This document shows, one piece after another, positions 37,919-49,911 of a DNA stretch of 64,000 bases. The stretch's first letter is position 1, and each line of letters begins with the position of its first letter. Below the pieces are notes generated by a model. That model saw only the letters and a list, made by a program, of their open reading frames with translations, ran no database searches and had not been told where the DNA came from. This DNA comes from Triops longicaudatus. Taxonomy: Eukaryota; Arthropoda; Branchiopoda; Notostraca; Triopsidae. Both the position numbers and the translations under genes were made by a program. The DNA lies in NCBI GenBank assembly GCA_022885665.1, contig JAGQDJ010000109.1:1-64000 (forward strand), written 5' to 3'.

Positions 37919-38352
37919 ATTTCAAATTAATAACCCAAGCAGGAGAATGCAAATGGTAACGCAACGAAAATACGCATAGCATTTCATAGTCTTTCAAGGT
38001 GAAGGTCAATTCTAGTGACACAAACATGTACGTAGCAACACTAAATTAATAACTGTTCTCTAACAATTCGTAAGGTTTCTGTATCTCAACTGTTTGTAAA
38101 TAGTGTCCCAGAGCGAAAAAATACAAGTCTAATTCACCAAACCAGTATACGGCAACGAACGAGATTCAAGGTATTATTTTTACTGCACCAAGCAAATTGC
38201 AATACATCTATGAGGTGCACAGCAAGTGAAAGAAACTATCTGCTGAACTATATCAGGGTGTTCGGACATTACAGTCTATCGGGTTCAAGGAATGGTTTCA
38301 CTTTTCACACCGTGATTTACTCGCAGCGCTCAACTCTGGTCCAACGTTCTTT

Positions 38353-40809
38353 CTACACCGAGGGTTTCGGCATCTCAGTCATTCTCATGTATTCTTTTCC
38401 AGACGGAACGTCGACGACTGTCATGTCGGGAAAACGAGACTTTGCATCTTCTTTCGAAAGACTGGGCATAATCATACACGCATCTCCTTGCTTTTGTTGG
38501 AAGGTTATAAGGCAAATCAACTTACGCATTAACAGTTCAATTAAAATAATCTACAAACTTACCTTCCAATCCGCAGGGGTAGCAACAGTCCAACGGGATG
38601 TTAACTGCAACGAATCTATCACACGAAGGATTTCACTGAGAACGAATTGAATTAATGAATTAAAAAATGAATTAAAAATTATATAAATTAAACATTAATT
38701 AAATGGATTACATTTATCAACGAAAAACTTAAAAAATTAAAATACCATTAAAAAAGATCCCAGTAATCAAAACAAGGTAAGCTACATATTACAAAATACA
38801 CTGAAATCGTAGTTTGCACATTTTCTTTTGCCACACATTGTCCATTATTGGTACTAATGGAAAGGTTTTAGCTTAATTTGGACTGCTTTGCAGGCTCGAC
38901 TAATATTACTCGATCCTAACCCGATTCATCGTTCACAAGCTGTTGCGTAACCATTTACTATGAAGACAGAATGTGATACAACATTATCTCGCAATAACGT
39001 AAACCGGATATAACGAACGAACGATTATAGCGTTCAAGGTCCACGGGCCTCCAAAACACCTATGTATAAGGAAAACATCCGCTATAACAAACTCGCCTGT
39101 AACGAATTTTCGCCTATAATGTGCAAAAACTGCGGTCTCTTTCTCAATTTACACACTGTTTTCCTTCGTCTATAGTGAACAGAAGCGCTAACATGCGGTA
39201 ACGGCATAAAAACATTGCGTGTACACTACTTTTAAAAAAATCCGACCCCAACAAAGAGTCCTATGCTAACGGCACAACACTGTACAAAATTAACATTGCG
39301 GGACAGTAGCGTTCCCCAAAGCCTAAAACTGGGATATACTCACGCAAATACCGTGGCGTTAGGTAAAGGAAGTTGGTTGGGGTCGCTTTTTGGGGAAGTG
39401 CTGTACGTTATAGTAAGATTTACTTTAATAAGTAGTTATCCAATGTTGGTTCATAAAAAAAACATTTTTTAAGCTAGCATAACTCAGATAAAAAGTTCGA
39501 TTCTTTTTAAGTCTTTTTTGTTTCCTGGAAACAAACTGGACTTCATGACTGAAAACGATACTTCTATTCACTCGTCTACAATAGCTACATATTTAAAGCA
39601 CATAAATTAAAAACTATAATTTACAACGTTAGAATTGGCGAATTCGCATGCAGTGCTGACCCCAACTACGGTTTGCTCATACGCAGCCCAATAGCCTGTT
39701 CCCTCAAAGAATACCCGGTACTTATCTATTATACGTGCCATCAATTTCTAAGTTAGGTTAGGTTCCAGATAGGCTAGGTTGAGTTTGGTTAAGTTAAATT
39801 AAGTAATATTTTCACACTAAAACCAAAACCAAAATAAGTGGATGGAAAAGCTGTAATCGTAATGGTAGTCTGTGATGCAATTTAACCCCGCTTTTTGCAA
39901 GAATAATCGCATTATTTTTTTGCAGAATTCCTTACTTCGTCTACTTCTACTGAAGTTAATTAGTGCAAAAGTTTCACTAAAAAATCTACCAGTTTTGAAA
40001 AAAAGGCGACTAATATAGAGCACTAATTTCACGGGGCGTATAATAGATAAGTATTGAATACCCTTCAGGCGCCTTTCTGTAGAACCAATGCGGTGCATTT
40101 ACAGTGTCGACAATATACATAGCTTGTAAAATGCGTATTATAGCACGACAATCTATTATAGATATTTAGTAAGCTGACAAGACGGTAACTACAACTTATC
40201 GGCCTACTTCAAACGACACAATACGACGCTTTGCTTACTCCAAGTTCCTTCCTGTAGTGGCCGGGTAAAGAATCGAAAGCTTCAACTTTCTGTCGGGCGA
40301 AATGACGAAGACAGCCCGAGCTGTTAAGGGCAAACCATCTTTTCCAACTTCATCGGGATCGACCATACCGAGCTGATAAGCTAGTTCTCGTTTTTCGTCT
40401 GCGATGATAGGGTACGGGAAAGGATCACCACCCAAATTGCCATATGCCGAGATATCCTTCAAGAAAGTTTCAAATTAAATACAACTTATTTCTATTTTGC
40501 TTACCTTAATCCATCCCCTGTGAGATTCCACACTATCACATGACAAAGCAATGATTTTTACTCCACGCTTTTTGAACTCAGCGGCAAATCTGGCAAAACG
40601 TGCCAATTCAGTAGTACACACTGGCGTGTAATCGGCTGGATGAGAAAAGAAAAGTCCCCATCTAGATATAAAACACAGAGCACAGAAGTCACTTCACTAA
40701 TCTATTATTGTATAAAATCTTACGAGTCGCCCAGCCAGTCGTGAAATTGTATAGGTCCTTCATTTGTCTCCGCTTTGAAATTAGGAAAAATGTCACCAAG
40801 TTTAAGCAT
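38353..40809 (-). CDS. PRDX6: 1-Cys peroxiredoxin 6 (223 aa)
   Basis: Minus-strand exons: 40809-40724, 40661-40505, 40456-40239, 38635-38563, 38490-38353; phases agree and the length matches the family (about 220). The peroxidatic cysteine is Cys44 in HPADYTPVCTTELARFA; GDSWG at 27-31 matches the phospholipase-type serine motif of this subfamily. The C-terminal region (EILRVIDSLQLT, VATPADWK, DVPSGKEYMRMTEMP) is the extended arm specific to PRDX6. It reduces hydrogen peroxide and phospholipid hydroperoxides in the cytosol, using glutathione. Intron 3 is 1.6 kb and contains degenerate repeats. The frame at 40235 that appears to stop after GRNLE is bypassed by the donor GTAAGC at 40238. An apparent 146-codon plus-strand frame at 38210-38650 is its antisense shadow. 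Confidence 0.95.
38985..39130. repeat. degenerate transposon-like repeat inside PRDX6 intron 3
   Basis: Several related units recur: CCGGATATAACGAACGAACG, CCGCTATAACAAACTCGCC and CTGTAACGAATTTTCGCC. Such TATAACGAA-type units are typical of pogo/Tigger-like remnants. No open frame and no clear termini. Confidence 0.4.
39750..39805. repeat. short degenerate TTAGG-like tract
   Basis: AAGTTAGGTTAGGTTCC is followed by AGGCTAGGTTGAG and variants. Two perfect TTAGG units plus near-matches; TTAGG is the ancestral arthropod telomere repeat. Too short and degenerate to be more than suggestive. Confidence 0.35.
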
Positions 40810-41452
40810 GGTTTACGCGTGAAAGAGGCACCTGCCAAGTAAGGTACACGAAGAATGTGGCGATTAAATCACCCAGAGCTTCCTTTTATAACAACGCGTG
40901 TATCGTAAAATCAACGATGGCAGAATGCTTCCAGAAAGTTGGAAAACCAAAACAAACCCACGCTTCAACAGGGAAACCGCGCCCCCAGGCAGAACGAACC
41001 ACAAAGCGAAGGCGGGTGATTTCATAACTAGATAAGATTTATGCCACAATGAAACGCCAAACGTTCCACCTTTTATGTACAATGTATTGGTTTGGGATTT
41101 CAAACGAGAGACCGACAACTGGTGAAGCGCATGATTTTGTAGCTCAAACGGAAGAAAAAAATATCCAGTTTCGAAAGACTATCAAAACTTGGGGGCCTGA
41201 TATGAGTTCTTACACTTTAGAAAATTATCAACCATTTAGTTATATCGGTGCGATCTGGTATTGGATTTTCTTTAGCAACATTGTCCCATAATCTTATAGA
41301 TAATTTACAAAACAAATCGAGGAGTTCCTGTTTCGTACAAATTCTTGCGTGGAGGAGTTACAATTTACCGCATAGCTCAAGTTCACTGTCGAAATAATGT
41401 TGCAATTTTCATCCTCCTTCTTTTAAGTCCCAGGTGGTAGCGGATTACCGTG

Positions 41453-42605
41453 TCATAGAATGGAGCAACGTGAAAGCCACGATGTAGACTTCCTTTGTGG
41501 CTCGTTGGATTTGAGTTGGTGACCGCCTTTAGGCGGGTGACTGGCATCCTATCGCGAAGAAAATCATATGAGTCATATTCAGTCCAATAATTTTAAAATG
41601 AAAACATCCATGCATAGGACACTAACGCAGTCCAAGAAGCTTAAAGTACAAAACAAGTTAGTTTCATTACGCAAATCAAAAGCCTCAGTGTTACTAAACA
41701 GACACAGCCGTTGAAATTACCTTCTGTTCATCCCAGACGGTAAGCAGGAAAAAAGAACAGAGAAAGAATGATAAAAGAGCCCCATTAACACCGGCCGAGA
41801 GACATTAAAGAGAAATGGATTACCGGATTTAAATAAACTTACCAGTTTCTTTTCCGTTTTCGCTTTAATATCTTTAGCCAGAGTGAAAAAAGCCTCTTCA
41901 ACGTTAATGGAGGCTTTCGCACTGGTTTCCATAAACTTGATGCCATATTCAATGGCTAACTGCTCTCCTCGTTCTTTTGAAACTTGCCGCCGATCGTTCA
42001 TATCACACTTGTTTCCTAAGATCATTTTTTCTACATCTGCCGATGCATGTTCTTCAATATTTCGAATCCAGTTTTTGATATTATCAAAACTTTTTTCATT
42101 AGTAATATCATAAACCAACATAATTCCCATTGCTCCTCTGTAATAGGCAGTCGTTATCGTTCTGAAGCGCTCTTGTCCAGCGGTGTCCCTAGAGCATAAA
42201 GGCAAACATTAATATTGAGTACTTAAAAATATTCTGAGTTCTTTTTTAATCAATAAAACAAAAGAATGGATATTGATATGTAAAAGCAATAGCCAAATGA
42301 CTCAACATCACCGTCGCTTATGTTTCGAAAAATTTGGGCCTACCAGATTTGGAGTTTAATCTTTTTGCCATCCAACTCAATGGTTCGTATCTTGAAATCG
42401 ATCCCTAGTTAATAAACAAATGCACACTAAGAATATTTTCCTGCAGGCGACAAGGAAAGAAACTATAGATAAGAAATTTACCAATTGTAGAGATAAAAGT
42501 GGAGTTAAATGCATCTTCAGAAAATCGAAACAAAACACAAGTTTTTCCGACACCGGAGTCTCCGATAAGTAACAGTTTGAACAGATAATCGTAACTTTTT
42601 GCCAT
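41453..42605 (-). CDS. Rab8: Rab8 small GTPase (208 aa)
   Basis: Minus-strand exons: 42605-42482, 42404-42344, 42188-41843, 41548-41453. The G motifs are all present: GDSGVGKT (P-loop), the switch I threonine in FISTIG, WDTAGQE, GNKCDMN and ETSAKA. The N-terminus MAKSYDYLFKLLLIGDSGVG and DFKIRTIELDGK effector region are those of Rab8/10/13, and AYYRGAMGIMLVYDITNEKS with EEHASADVEKM points to Rab8. The last exon supplies the hypervariable tail ending SWLSRCSIL: a single-cysteine C-x-x-L box, geranylgeranylated in Rab8. It directs exocytic traffic from the trans-Golgi and recycling endosomes to the plasma membrane and cilia. The last exon had to be found by frame: the acceptor GCGATAG at 41549 gives the only phase-correct join. 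Confidence 0.95.
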
Positions 42606-43450
42606 TCTTGCGGCCGTTTAATTTTTTGAGGGAAAGCAACTCACAATCACAAAAAATACCAACTGACCAAACGCGAACGAACCAAAAACGGCAATCTGAG
42701 CGCCACCTTCAGTCCAACACAAACACTAAGCTATCTGTCTGTACAGTTTTCCCCAGTTAATTTTCCGCGCCAAAAAGGTAATTCCATAACTGGTTTGATA
42801 CCTCAATCCGAATTGGCTTAACTGAGTTTTTCTTTATTTTCTTTAAAAATAATGTCCATTCTTTATTTTCCTGATTAATGGGTAATACCGAATCATCGAC
42901 CGAACTGAATCATGTTTTTGAAAGCTTTGATTTTTATGTAACAATTGCAATACCGAATTTTTAGAAAAAAAAATTCATGTAAAAAGTAAAATTTTCTAAT
43001 GAATCGACTGACTTTTTGCTGGGAGCTGCTACGTTGAATTGTAGATTGGTATTACTTATTATTCCGATGCAATATTGTAATTAGGCTATACGCATAATGG
43101 TGCTGTACGCGAACTTGAATTTACCCGATTCCTTTCGCAAAGACGAATTTTCCCCCCCACCTTCCCGCTCTGGTTTTTAACTACGACAGAATAGTACGTT
43201 TCTTATTATCTGGAAGTATACCTAATTCATCCGGTGGTAATAAAAGGTTTATAACGCTTTCGAAGATAAGGACGTGTTTTTGTGGCGGCTGTGGAACAGA
43301 CACTATAATAGGTAACCGTACGCCATGCAATTTCGAGTGAAACACCGAATAAATAAGTCAACAATTAAAGTAAAAATGTTTTAAAAAACGCATTTAATAA
43401 AACGATATTAACATCGTTGTACAGTACATAGAAAAAAAAGCGGCAGGTGT
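42606..43450. other. non-coding stretch between Rab8 and EXTL3
   Basis: Holds the Rab8 promoter side and the 3' untranslated region of EXTL3. AT-rich, with no supported gene. Confidence 0.6.
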
Positions 43451-46400
43451 TTAAATGTATTTAAAACACTTCTGTTTGTCGTGTGGTATTCGGGTCTTGA
43501 AGAGCACCGAATCCACGCGATACTGAGTGTGTAATAACGGCATGTAACCATACACCTACACCAGAAGAGATATATTTTCGATTACAAAAATGTATGACGA
43601 CATATTGTTTGCCAATTACCTTTGTAAAAAAGTTAATGCATTTGTGCCGTTCTTGAAAATGCGTGTCATCCTCAGAAAGTGAAACCGGACAGCCTGGGCA
43701 CCGGAAAGTCCAGCGCGAGGTAACCTAGACAAAGATTGTCTGTCAGATACGCTTTTAATTAAGGGCTTGGTGCAGTACTTTCACTGGTGGAAGCCTTGTG
43801 ACGTGTGACACGAGGAAGTTCATGGCAATGTCCTCACAGTTCATGAATTCGTCCACTTTGTCCCGAATGGCTTGCGGCATGACGTAAGTATACAAGTAAG
43901 CATAATATTTATGGAAAAAAGCGGCACCCGTCAATACCATAGAAAGTTCACACGAGTAATTCGAGTTATACAACCACGCCCTGTTTTCGAGATCCCATGC
44001 ATGGTACCTTCCGGGAAAGCCTACTATTCTATCACGGTTTTCGCGCCAGACTCTGTTAAAGATGTCTTTCTTTTAGTAACACTCCTAAGCTAACGAGATA
44101 TAAAGCAAACCTGAAACTGAATACAATTTCGTCGTGTTTTAAATGCGCATCGTCGTCAACGGATAATACAGCTTCCGTCTCGATGCTTTCATATGGCAAA
44201 AACCGATTATTCAAGCTATTCCGTGACGTTCGTATCACCTTTAACAATCAGAAACGGTTACAAACGGTTTAACCGACCAACACTTTATGTGTATTATAAC
44301 TTACTTGTATCGGAACTCCGATATCAGGCCACCGCAAATCTGAAGCCGGAGGCTTCGGCGAGTTCCAAACTACCAACACCTTGTGGAGGTAGGGCAGGCC
44401 TTTTAACCTTGTCAATGACTGAAGTAGGACGGCTTCGCGCTCGTATGTCAGAATAATAATGGTAAATTGCTCCCGGGGAAGATTGCCCCCCAGTGCCATG
44501 CTAAACTCTTTACCAGAGCCACCAACACCCCCATTTATCGGTCGAAAACCATACTGGGAACCTAAGACACAACATTATCAGAACACGAAGAGTAAAAGAA
44601 AAAAAAATGCATGATTAAATAGGAGCCAGCGTATACCGACAAACTTGGCTTCCGAAGGTGGAACTGTATCCCACGGCGTGTACGGATAAAGGAGATGAGG
44701 TGTTCCATACTGGTTCCATAAGGCTTGTCCCTGCAGCCATACATTCGAGAGATTGCGACCAAATGAAGGAGACGGAAATGGCGGCTCAATTGGTCCCAAG
44801 CTTTCTTCGTTTTCAGGATCGGGTGTCAATACTTCAGTTTTCAGTAGCTAAACATACAAATCAATACAAGGATATTCCTAATTATTACACTTTACCGTAA
44901 AAGTGTCATTAAAAACGGACAGTGCTGGTTCTTCCGAAACTGGTAACGGTGGAATGCCCAGTCGCTGCCTATACAGCGATAAAGTGGCATCCAATACGGC
45001 TTGAACAGATCCCATATACTTCTCCCAATAGAACCGACCCTGAAGGCGCAGGGCTAAAATGTCTCGATCAGGAACGGATCGCAACATGTAATGCAGTTCT
45101 GGTAGGCGTGGTCTGGGTAGGATCACTACGGCTTTTTCCCAATGCAGCACATCTGCAAAAGGTAATGCGTTGGGTTGTCCAACCAGAACCGGCACTGCCC
45201 CATTGGCAATAGCTTCAAATATTCTGGTTTGGAATGTAGGTGTGGACTGAACCACAGGATTTGGCGGAGAAAGGATCAACACAAAAGTAGACTGTCTTAG
45301 GAGGCCTGATCGTGACTGTGGCGTTCCACATAACGCGTACTCCAACGACGAATGTTCACCACAAGAAAAATCGAAGTAAAACTGCTCCTTATTGGACGCA
45401 GCCAAGTCCGTTAAAATGCTCTGAAGTTTGAGTTCTTCTTGACTAACCTCACTTGCAAGAGATAAATTACAGCTACCCATAAAAGTAAGCAAATAAGGCC
45501 GAAACGCAGGTGTGACAGATACCAAATATTGCCAGGTGTCCCCTCCCGGAGGACCGAGCAAAGGAGGAATAATGAGGTCGAAATTAGGTCGGTGCACCAT
45601 GTTGCTGCTGAAATTTGCAGAAGCAACAAAGGCTCTAAAGCGTACTTGTTCTACTCCCAATGGAGCGAACAAAAGGTGGTTTCTGCCATCCCCTCGCCAG
45701 TATCGGAGTTGAGTCAAGTCTTTGGTAGGTGCTTCGGGTCCTACGATTACCATATACAAGCAAGCTATGTCCGGATTTTGGGTAATGTGAGGATTATATC
45801 CAATGGCTTGGAAAATGGCGGTCAGGACAGGCTCGCTGATACCGTGAGTAAGGGTATAGTTCGAAGGATACACATAAACAGGAAATCCTGATGTCAGCGA
45901 ACACCGAGAGTACTCAAAGCAAAAGGGAAGTGTGCAAGAATGCGACAAGGCAGGTGGGGGTAATAACTGAGCGTCCAAAGAGGGTAATATTCTTCGTGGG
46001 GGAGCTAACGCAGGATTCCGGTTTTCGATAACTTCTTGCTGAGCAAGCTTCGCCTAAATCAAGTATTTATTTATTTTCTTTTTCGGAAAGTTTTGAAGCA
46101 ACCTGTTCTAAAGAAAGATTCGCTTTTTCCAGGTCAGATTCCTTCTTCGTATACAGAAATTTTAACTCTTCAAGCCTCTGGTTCTGTGCGGATATTTCAT
46201 TTTGAAGCTTCTGCCTTTTGTACTCAAGCTCACGTAATTCGTTGTTAACAGACGCTGCAACAAGAAGAATCAAGAGCTTAGTGAAACACTCTTCGGAGAT
46301 TCAAGATATTTTACCTTTAATGCGTAATAACTCTTCAATCCGCATTTTTAAATCCGCAGCTTTAAGGTACGTCACGTCATCAAGCGCTTCCAATTTGGAT

Positions 46401-46619
46401 CTACTACGGTACGCATCGATGATGGCATCGTCACTAACCTAATAAAAGGAGATAAATTTTATACTCGAGAAATAAAAGGATCAAATGTTAGCTTACTTTA
46501 CTAAGGTAATAATGTGTGAGGACAGGCAGCAAGACTAGAAGGACTATAACCAATATGATTAGCTTGTGCAATCTGATATTACAACCATTTCTACAAAAGT
46601 ATTTCCAAATGCCTTCCAT
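43451..46619 (-). CDS. EXTL3: exostosin-like 3 / brother of tout-velu (879 aa)
   Basis: Minus-strand exons: 46619-46497, 46438-46315, 46254-46103, 46053-44893, 44847-44637, 44561-44305, 44238-44111, 44052-43779, 43724-43620, 43555-43451. Type II Golgi membrane protein: short cytosolic end, membrane segment at about 19-35 (LIILVIVLLVLLPVL), a coiled-coil stem (about 60-135), an exostosin-type GT47 region (about 175-500; FEYSRCSLTSGFPVYVYPSN, NGAVPVLVGQ) and a C-terminal GT64 domain (about 620-875) with the metal-binding DDD in VLSVDDDAHLKHDEIVF and YNSNYSCELSMVLTGAAFFH. It transfers the first N-acetylglucosamine that commits glycosaminoglycan chains to heparan sulfate. Length is close to human (919). 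The donor at 46102 (CAG|GTTGCT) is poor, so that junction is tentative. The frame is open upstream of the start to an AG at about 46678. Confidence 0.95.
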
Positions 46620-47769
46620 GATCAAGGGTGAGCGATTGCTCTTGCCACTTCTGTGGGACTTTGAAGTCTCGAAGTCGTTTACCTAGAAGATATGCAAACT
46701 GAGCGTTACTCTCGAAAAAATTGGGATTTTACCATGATAGAAACTGGCTATTTGCTTTAATATGGCATCACTTGGCTATCCATAACTGAAAAATTTCTAG
46801 TCCACAATTAAAAGACTTCATACAACATGCTGAACGGAAAGTATTTGTTTACAGCTCCCAAAGATGAGTTAAGGTGGATCCAAACCATTTTTGGTCAGAG
46901 ACCTTTTCGTATGCGACCCACCAAGCTCTACGCACAATGACCCCCCATTTGCGCGGTCTCGTTTTACGCAGTTTCCCCTTTACGAGAAATTTGGAAATTT
47001 GGAGATTCAATATCTAATATACTTGAAAGACGATGCGAAACGATTAATTAGAATTTGACCAAAATGAATGTAAGGTTTTTATTGACTTAAATATAAAGTA
47101 ATAGAGTACGAGTTAACCATTCTGCGAAATGAGAGTAATGAAACGGAAACACCCTTGTGCTTTAGTGTAATCGTTAACCGAAGGGAACGCGTAAAATTGA
47201 AGTCCATGTTCATTCACATTGACAAGAAACTTATCAGTTTGTATCACTTCACGTTCTATTAATTAGTTTCCGGGGCTCATATTATTTAATTAAATCGTTG
47301 ACTTGTTCGCCAACTTCTTACCTGCAGTTATCCAAACTCTCAATTCTGCAGTCTACGAAACGTGTTCAGGGATTTTTTTTTCCTAGCTGCGATTTGGAGA
47401 ATAACGAAGTTCACATACACGTTGGTTACGTGTATGTGAACTTACGTTGAGATCTGTAGCAAGTTACAAAGTTAAACATCACGTATAATGAACGTAAACT
47501 AAAATAAGTGTGAGTTAGATATATTTGAGAAATATAAAAATATTTAGGAAATTCACATATATTTTGCTTCGGTGTGTGTGCATGTAGGCTGGATTGAGGC
47601 TGGACAAGGTCCCGCGTTCCGTAGACAGCCAAACAGGCACGGATAGCTCGAAACTTCTCAAAAGGGTCGAAATGGAAAATTTACAATCTTTTATTTTGTT
47701 ATTGTGTTGTATGCATTACGTCTGTTTCTGTTGATCTCTGCGGTCAATATGAGTTCCTAATAAATAATA
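46620..47769. promoter_or_regulatory. divergent intergenic region, EXTL3(-)/FBXW5(+)
   Basis: 1.15 kb between the two start codons, so promoters of both genes must lie here. It contains a 16-bp perfect inverted repeat (listed separately) and no supported gene. Confidence 0.55.
47407..47443. repeat. perfect 16-bp inverted repeat
   Basis: Arms AAGTTCACATACACGT (47407-47422) and its exact complement (47428-47443), with loop TGGTT. The arms contain ACACGT/ACGTGT. It lies 330 bp before the FBXW5 start; it could be a hairpin, a regulator site or a MITE remnant. Confidence 0.9.
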
Positions 47770-49911
47770 ATGGACACTTTTAGCGAAAATGGCATCGAAG
47801 ATGAGAGTCGTCTAAGCGTCTGGGCGTTTCTTCCTGACCCCGTGATATTTCATATTTTTAAGTACTTGTCACCTGAGGTAAACTCTGCGTGTTCGAATAA
47901 ATTTCTAAACGAAATATCTTTTCATGTAGAACTTAGTACGAGCTGCTGGTGTTTGCACTCTGTGGCGACGTGTTGCATACGATGAATTTTTATGGAAGAA
48001 ACTTTTCATAAGAGACTATGGTATTGACCCGAAAACTGAATTGCCTTCTGGTAATATCGTCTTTGCTTATTTCCTCCTGAGCTAACAATTTCTGGCGACC
48101 GAAACTTAGGTTGCAATTCTTGGGTGAAGGAATATATTCACCTTTGGCAACATACGCCAGTAGTTGAAACAGAATGTCTACGAGGACACACGCATCAAGT
48201 GTTGCACGTTAGCTTTTCTCATAATGGCAAACTCTTCGCCACTTGTTCGAAAGATGGGTACGTTTTGGTGAGTTAACTGATGCTTCATAATTTTCTCAAT
48301 AATCCAAATACTCTGTAATCCTCCATAAACCTGGTTTAAAATTTCTTTCTCTTGTCGCCGAAGGTGTGGGACTCAGGTTATCCGTCACGCATCAAGTTCT
48401 ACCACGACATGAAAATCTTTTCGTGGAAGTATACCCAGTTCTCGCAGTTTAATGAGTCCGATACTTTGCTGCTAGTGTCAGGTGTCCATTTCGGCAGTCA
48501 CTCCAATACGGGCGAGATCGCTGTTTTCAGCGTTTGTGACGAATTCGATCTGCAGTGCCGAGTTGTCAACAAACCCTACGATTTCTTCGGCTCCTGGTAC
48601 AACGATCGCTACCTACTATCGGGAGAATTGCAGTGGCTAGGACATCTCGTGTCCCGGTCCACCATATGGCTTAACAGGGCTTCTCAAGAGGCGGAATCTG
48701 AGTTTACTTCGGTTATGAATCGCATGTTCAAATTTTATAACCGTAGTGCATCCTCCGTTCGCAGTGTTATGGTGGCTAACTGCCTAGGACCCGTCAATGC
48801 CACAGATATCGAAACACAAAACCCTGGCAACGAGAGCAGATCCCCTGATGGTTACGAAGGATCAGGGAATCCCGTCTCACATAGGGAGTTTAGGTTTGCT
48901 GCCAGGCTTTCTGGCTGGGACGAACGGGAAGAATTTTTAACCCGTAACTTTGGACAAGGTCCTGCATCTTTTGTTCCGAATTGTCAAAATAATGCAGCAG
49001 AAGAGGTCGTGGAGGATTCTGAAAGCTCCGAAACAGACGGGAAAGAGGAAGAAGAAACAGACATTAGCGAGGAAGGAGACGGTAGCTCGAGCGCCGATGG
49101 CGAAAGCGATGATGACCTTGAGTGGTTGGATTCGCGTGAAAAATACTTGATATTTACCATGAGTACAAAGACGTACAGTCCGCACCAAGTTGGAATAAAG
49201 CGTGTCGCGCCTTTTGCGTTTAGTCGACGAATCAAAGTCGGGCCTAGTTTAGCTGAACGTCGTCAGATACGACGTGAGCGAGAAATCGTCGAAGCACCTG
49301 TCGAAGCTATTGTAGAACCCGATTGGGCAAATCACGAATCTGTAGCACACCTTTTCGACCCGGTTGATTATGTCATTGATCTGCACGGGCACATTATTGG
49401 TATGGCATTATCGCCGGATCATAGGTTTCTCTACGTTAATGTCCGTCCCTGGCCTCGTGGCTACGTCATTGAAGACCCCTTACACCCTCCTCCTATTGCC
49501 CAAGAAATTGATATTCACGTCATTGATCTTCTGACTATGAAAGAAGTAGGCGCCATGCACAGGTCACATAAAGCTTTCACGTCCAACGAAGAGTGTTTTT
49601 TCATATTTTTGGATGTTGCCAAGGAATTAGTGGCTAGTGGGGCTGAAGATCGCCATGGCTGGGTTTGGCATCGGTACTGGGGTGTACCTTTAGTTCGTTT
49701 GCCGCATACAGACGTTGTAAACTCGGTTGCTTTTCATCCACGAGATCCCGAAATCTTAGTCACGGCTTCAGATGACCATACTTTGAAGGTATGGAGGTCC
49801 AGAAGCAAGGCAAGGAAACTTTACGAAATAGGAGTACCCCGAGAGCACTTTACGGTTGGTACTGAACTTCGATCGTTGGAGAAAAAAGGGCGCAGGCTCT
49901 CAGCTGCCTGA
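47770..49911 (+). CDS. FBXW5: F-box/WD-repeat protein 5 (644 aa)
   Basis: Four exons: 47770-47877, 47930-48050, 48110-48267, 48364-49911. F-box at about 17-65 (FLPDPVIFHIFKYLSPE, RAAGVCTLWRRVAYDEFLWK), an early WD unit (LRGHTHQVLHVSFSHNGKLF, ATCSKDGYVLVWD), the FBXW5-specific central block (DMKIFSWKYTQFSQFNESDT, GELQWLGHLVSRSTIW) and C-terminal WD units (HTDVVNSVAFHPRDPEILVT, ASDDHTLKVWRS). Human FBXW5 is 566 residues; the extra length comes mostly from an acidic Glu/Asp/Ser insert at about 345-375 (EDSESSETDGKEEEETDISE). FBXW5 is a substrate receptor for SCF and CUL4-DDB1 ligases, acting on targets such as SAS6 and TSC2. An AATAAA polyadenylation signal is at 50174-50179. Confidence 0.93.

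Noticed and set aside
38210..38650. 146-codon plus-strand frame
   Set aside because: It is antisense to the last two PRDX6 exons, which have clear family motifs on the minus strand.
44922..45891. Plus-strand frames up to 120 codons
   Set aside because: Antisense to the large EXTL3 exon.
48937..49235. Minus-strand frames rich in Ser and Phe
   Set aside because: Antisense to the acidic region of FBXW5.
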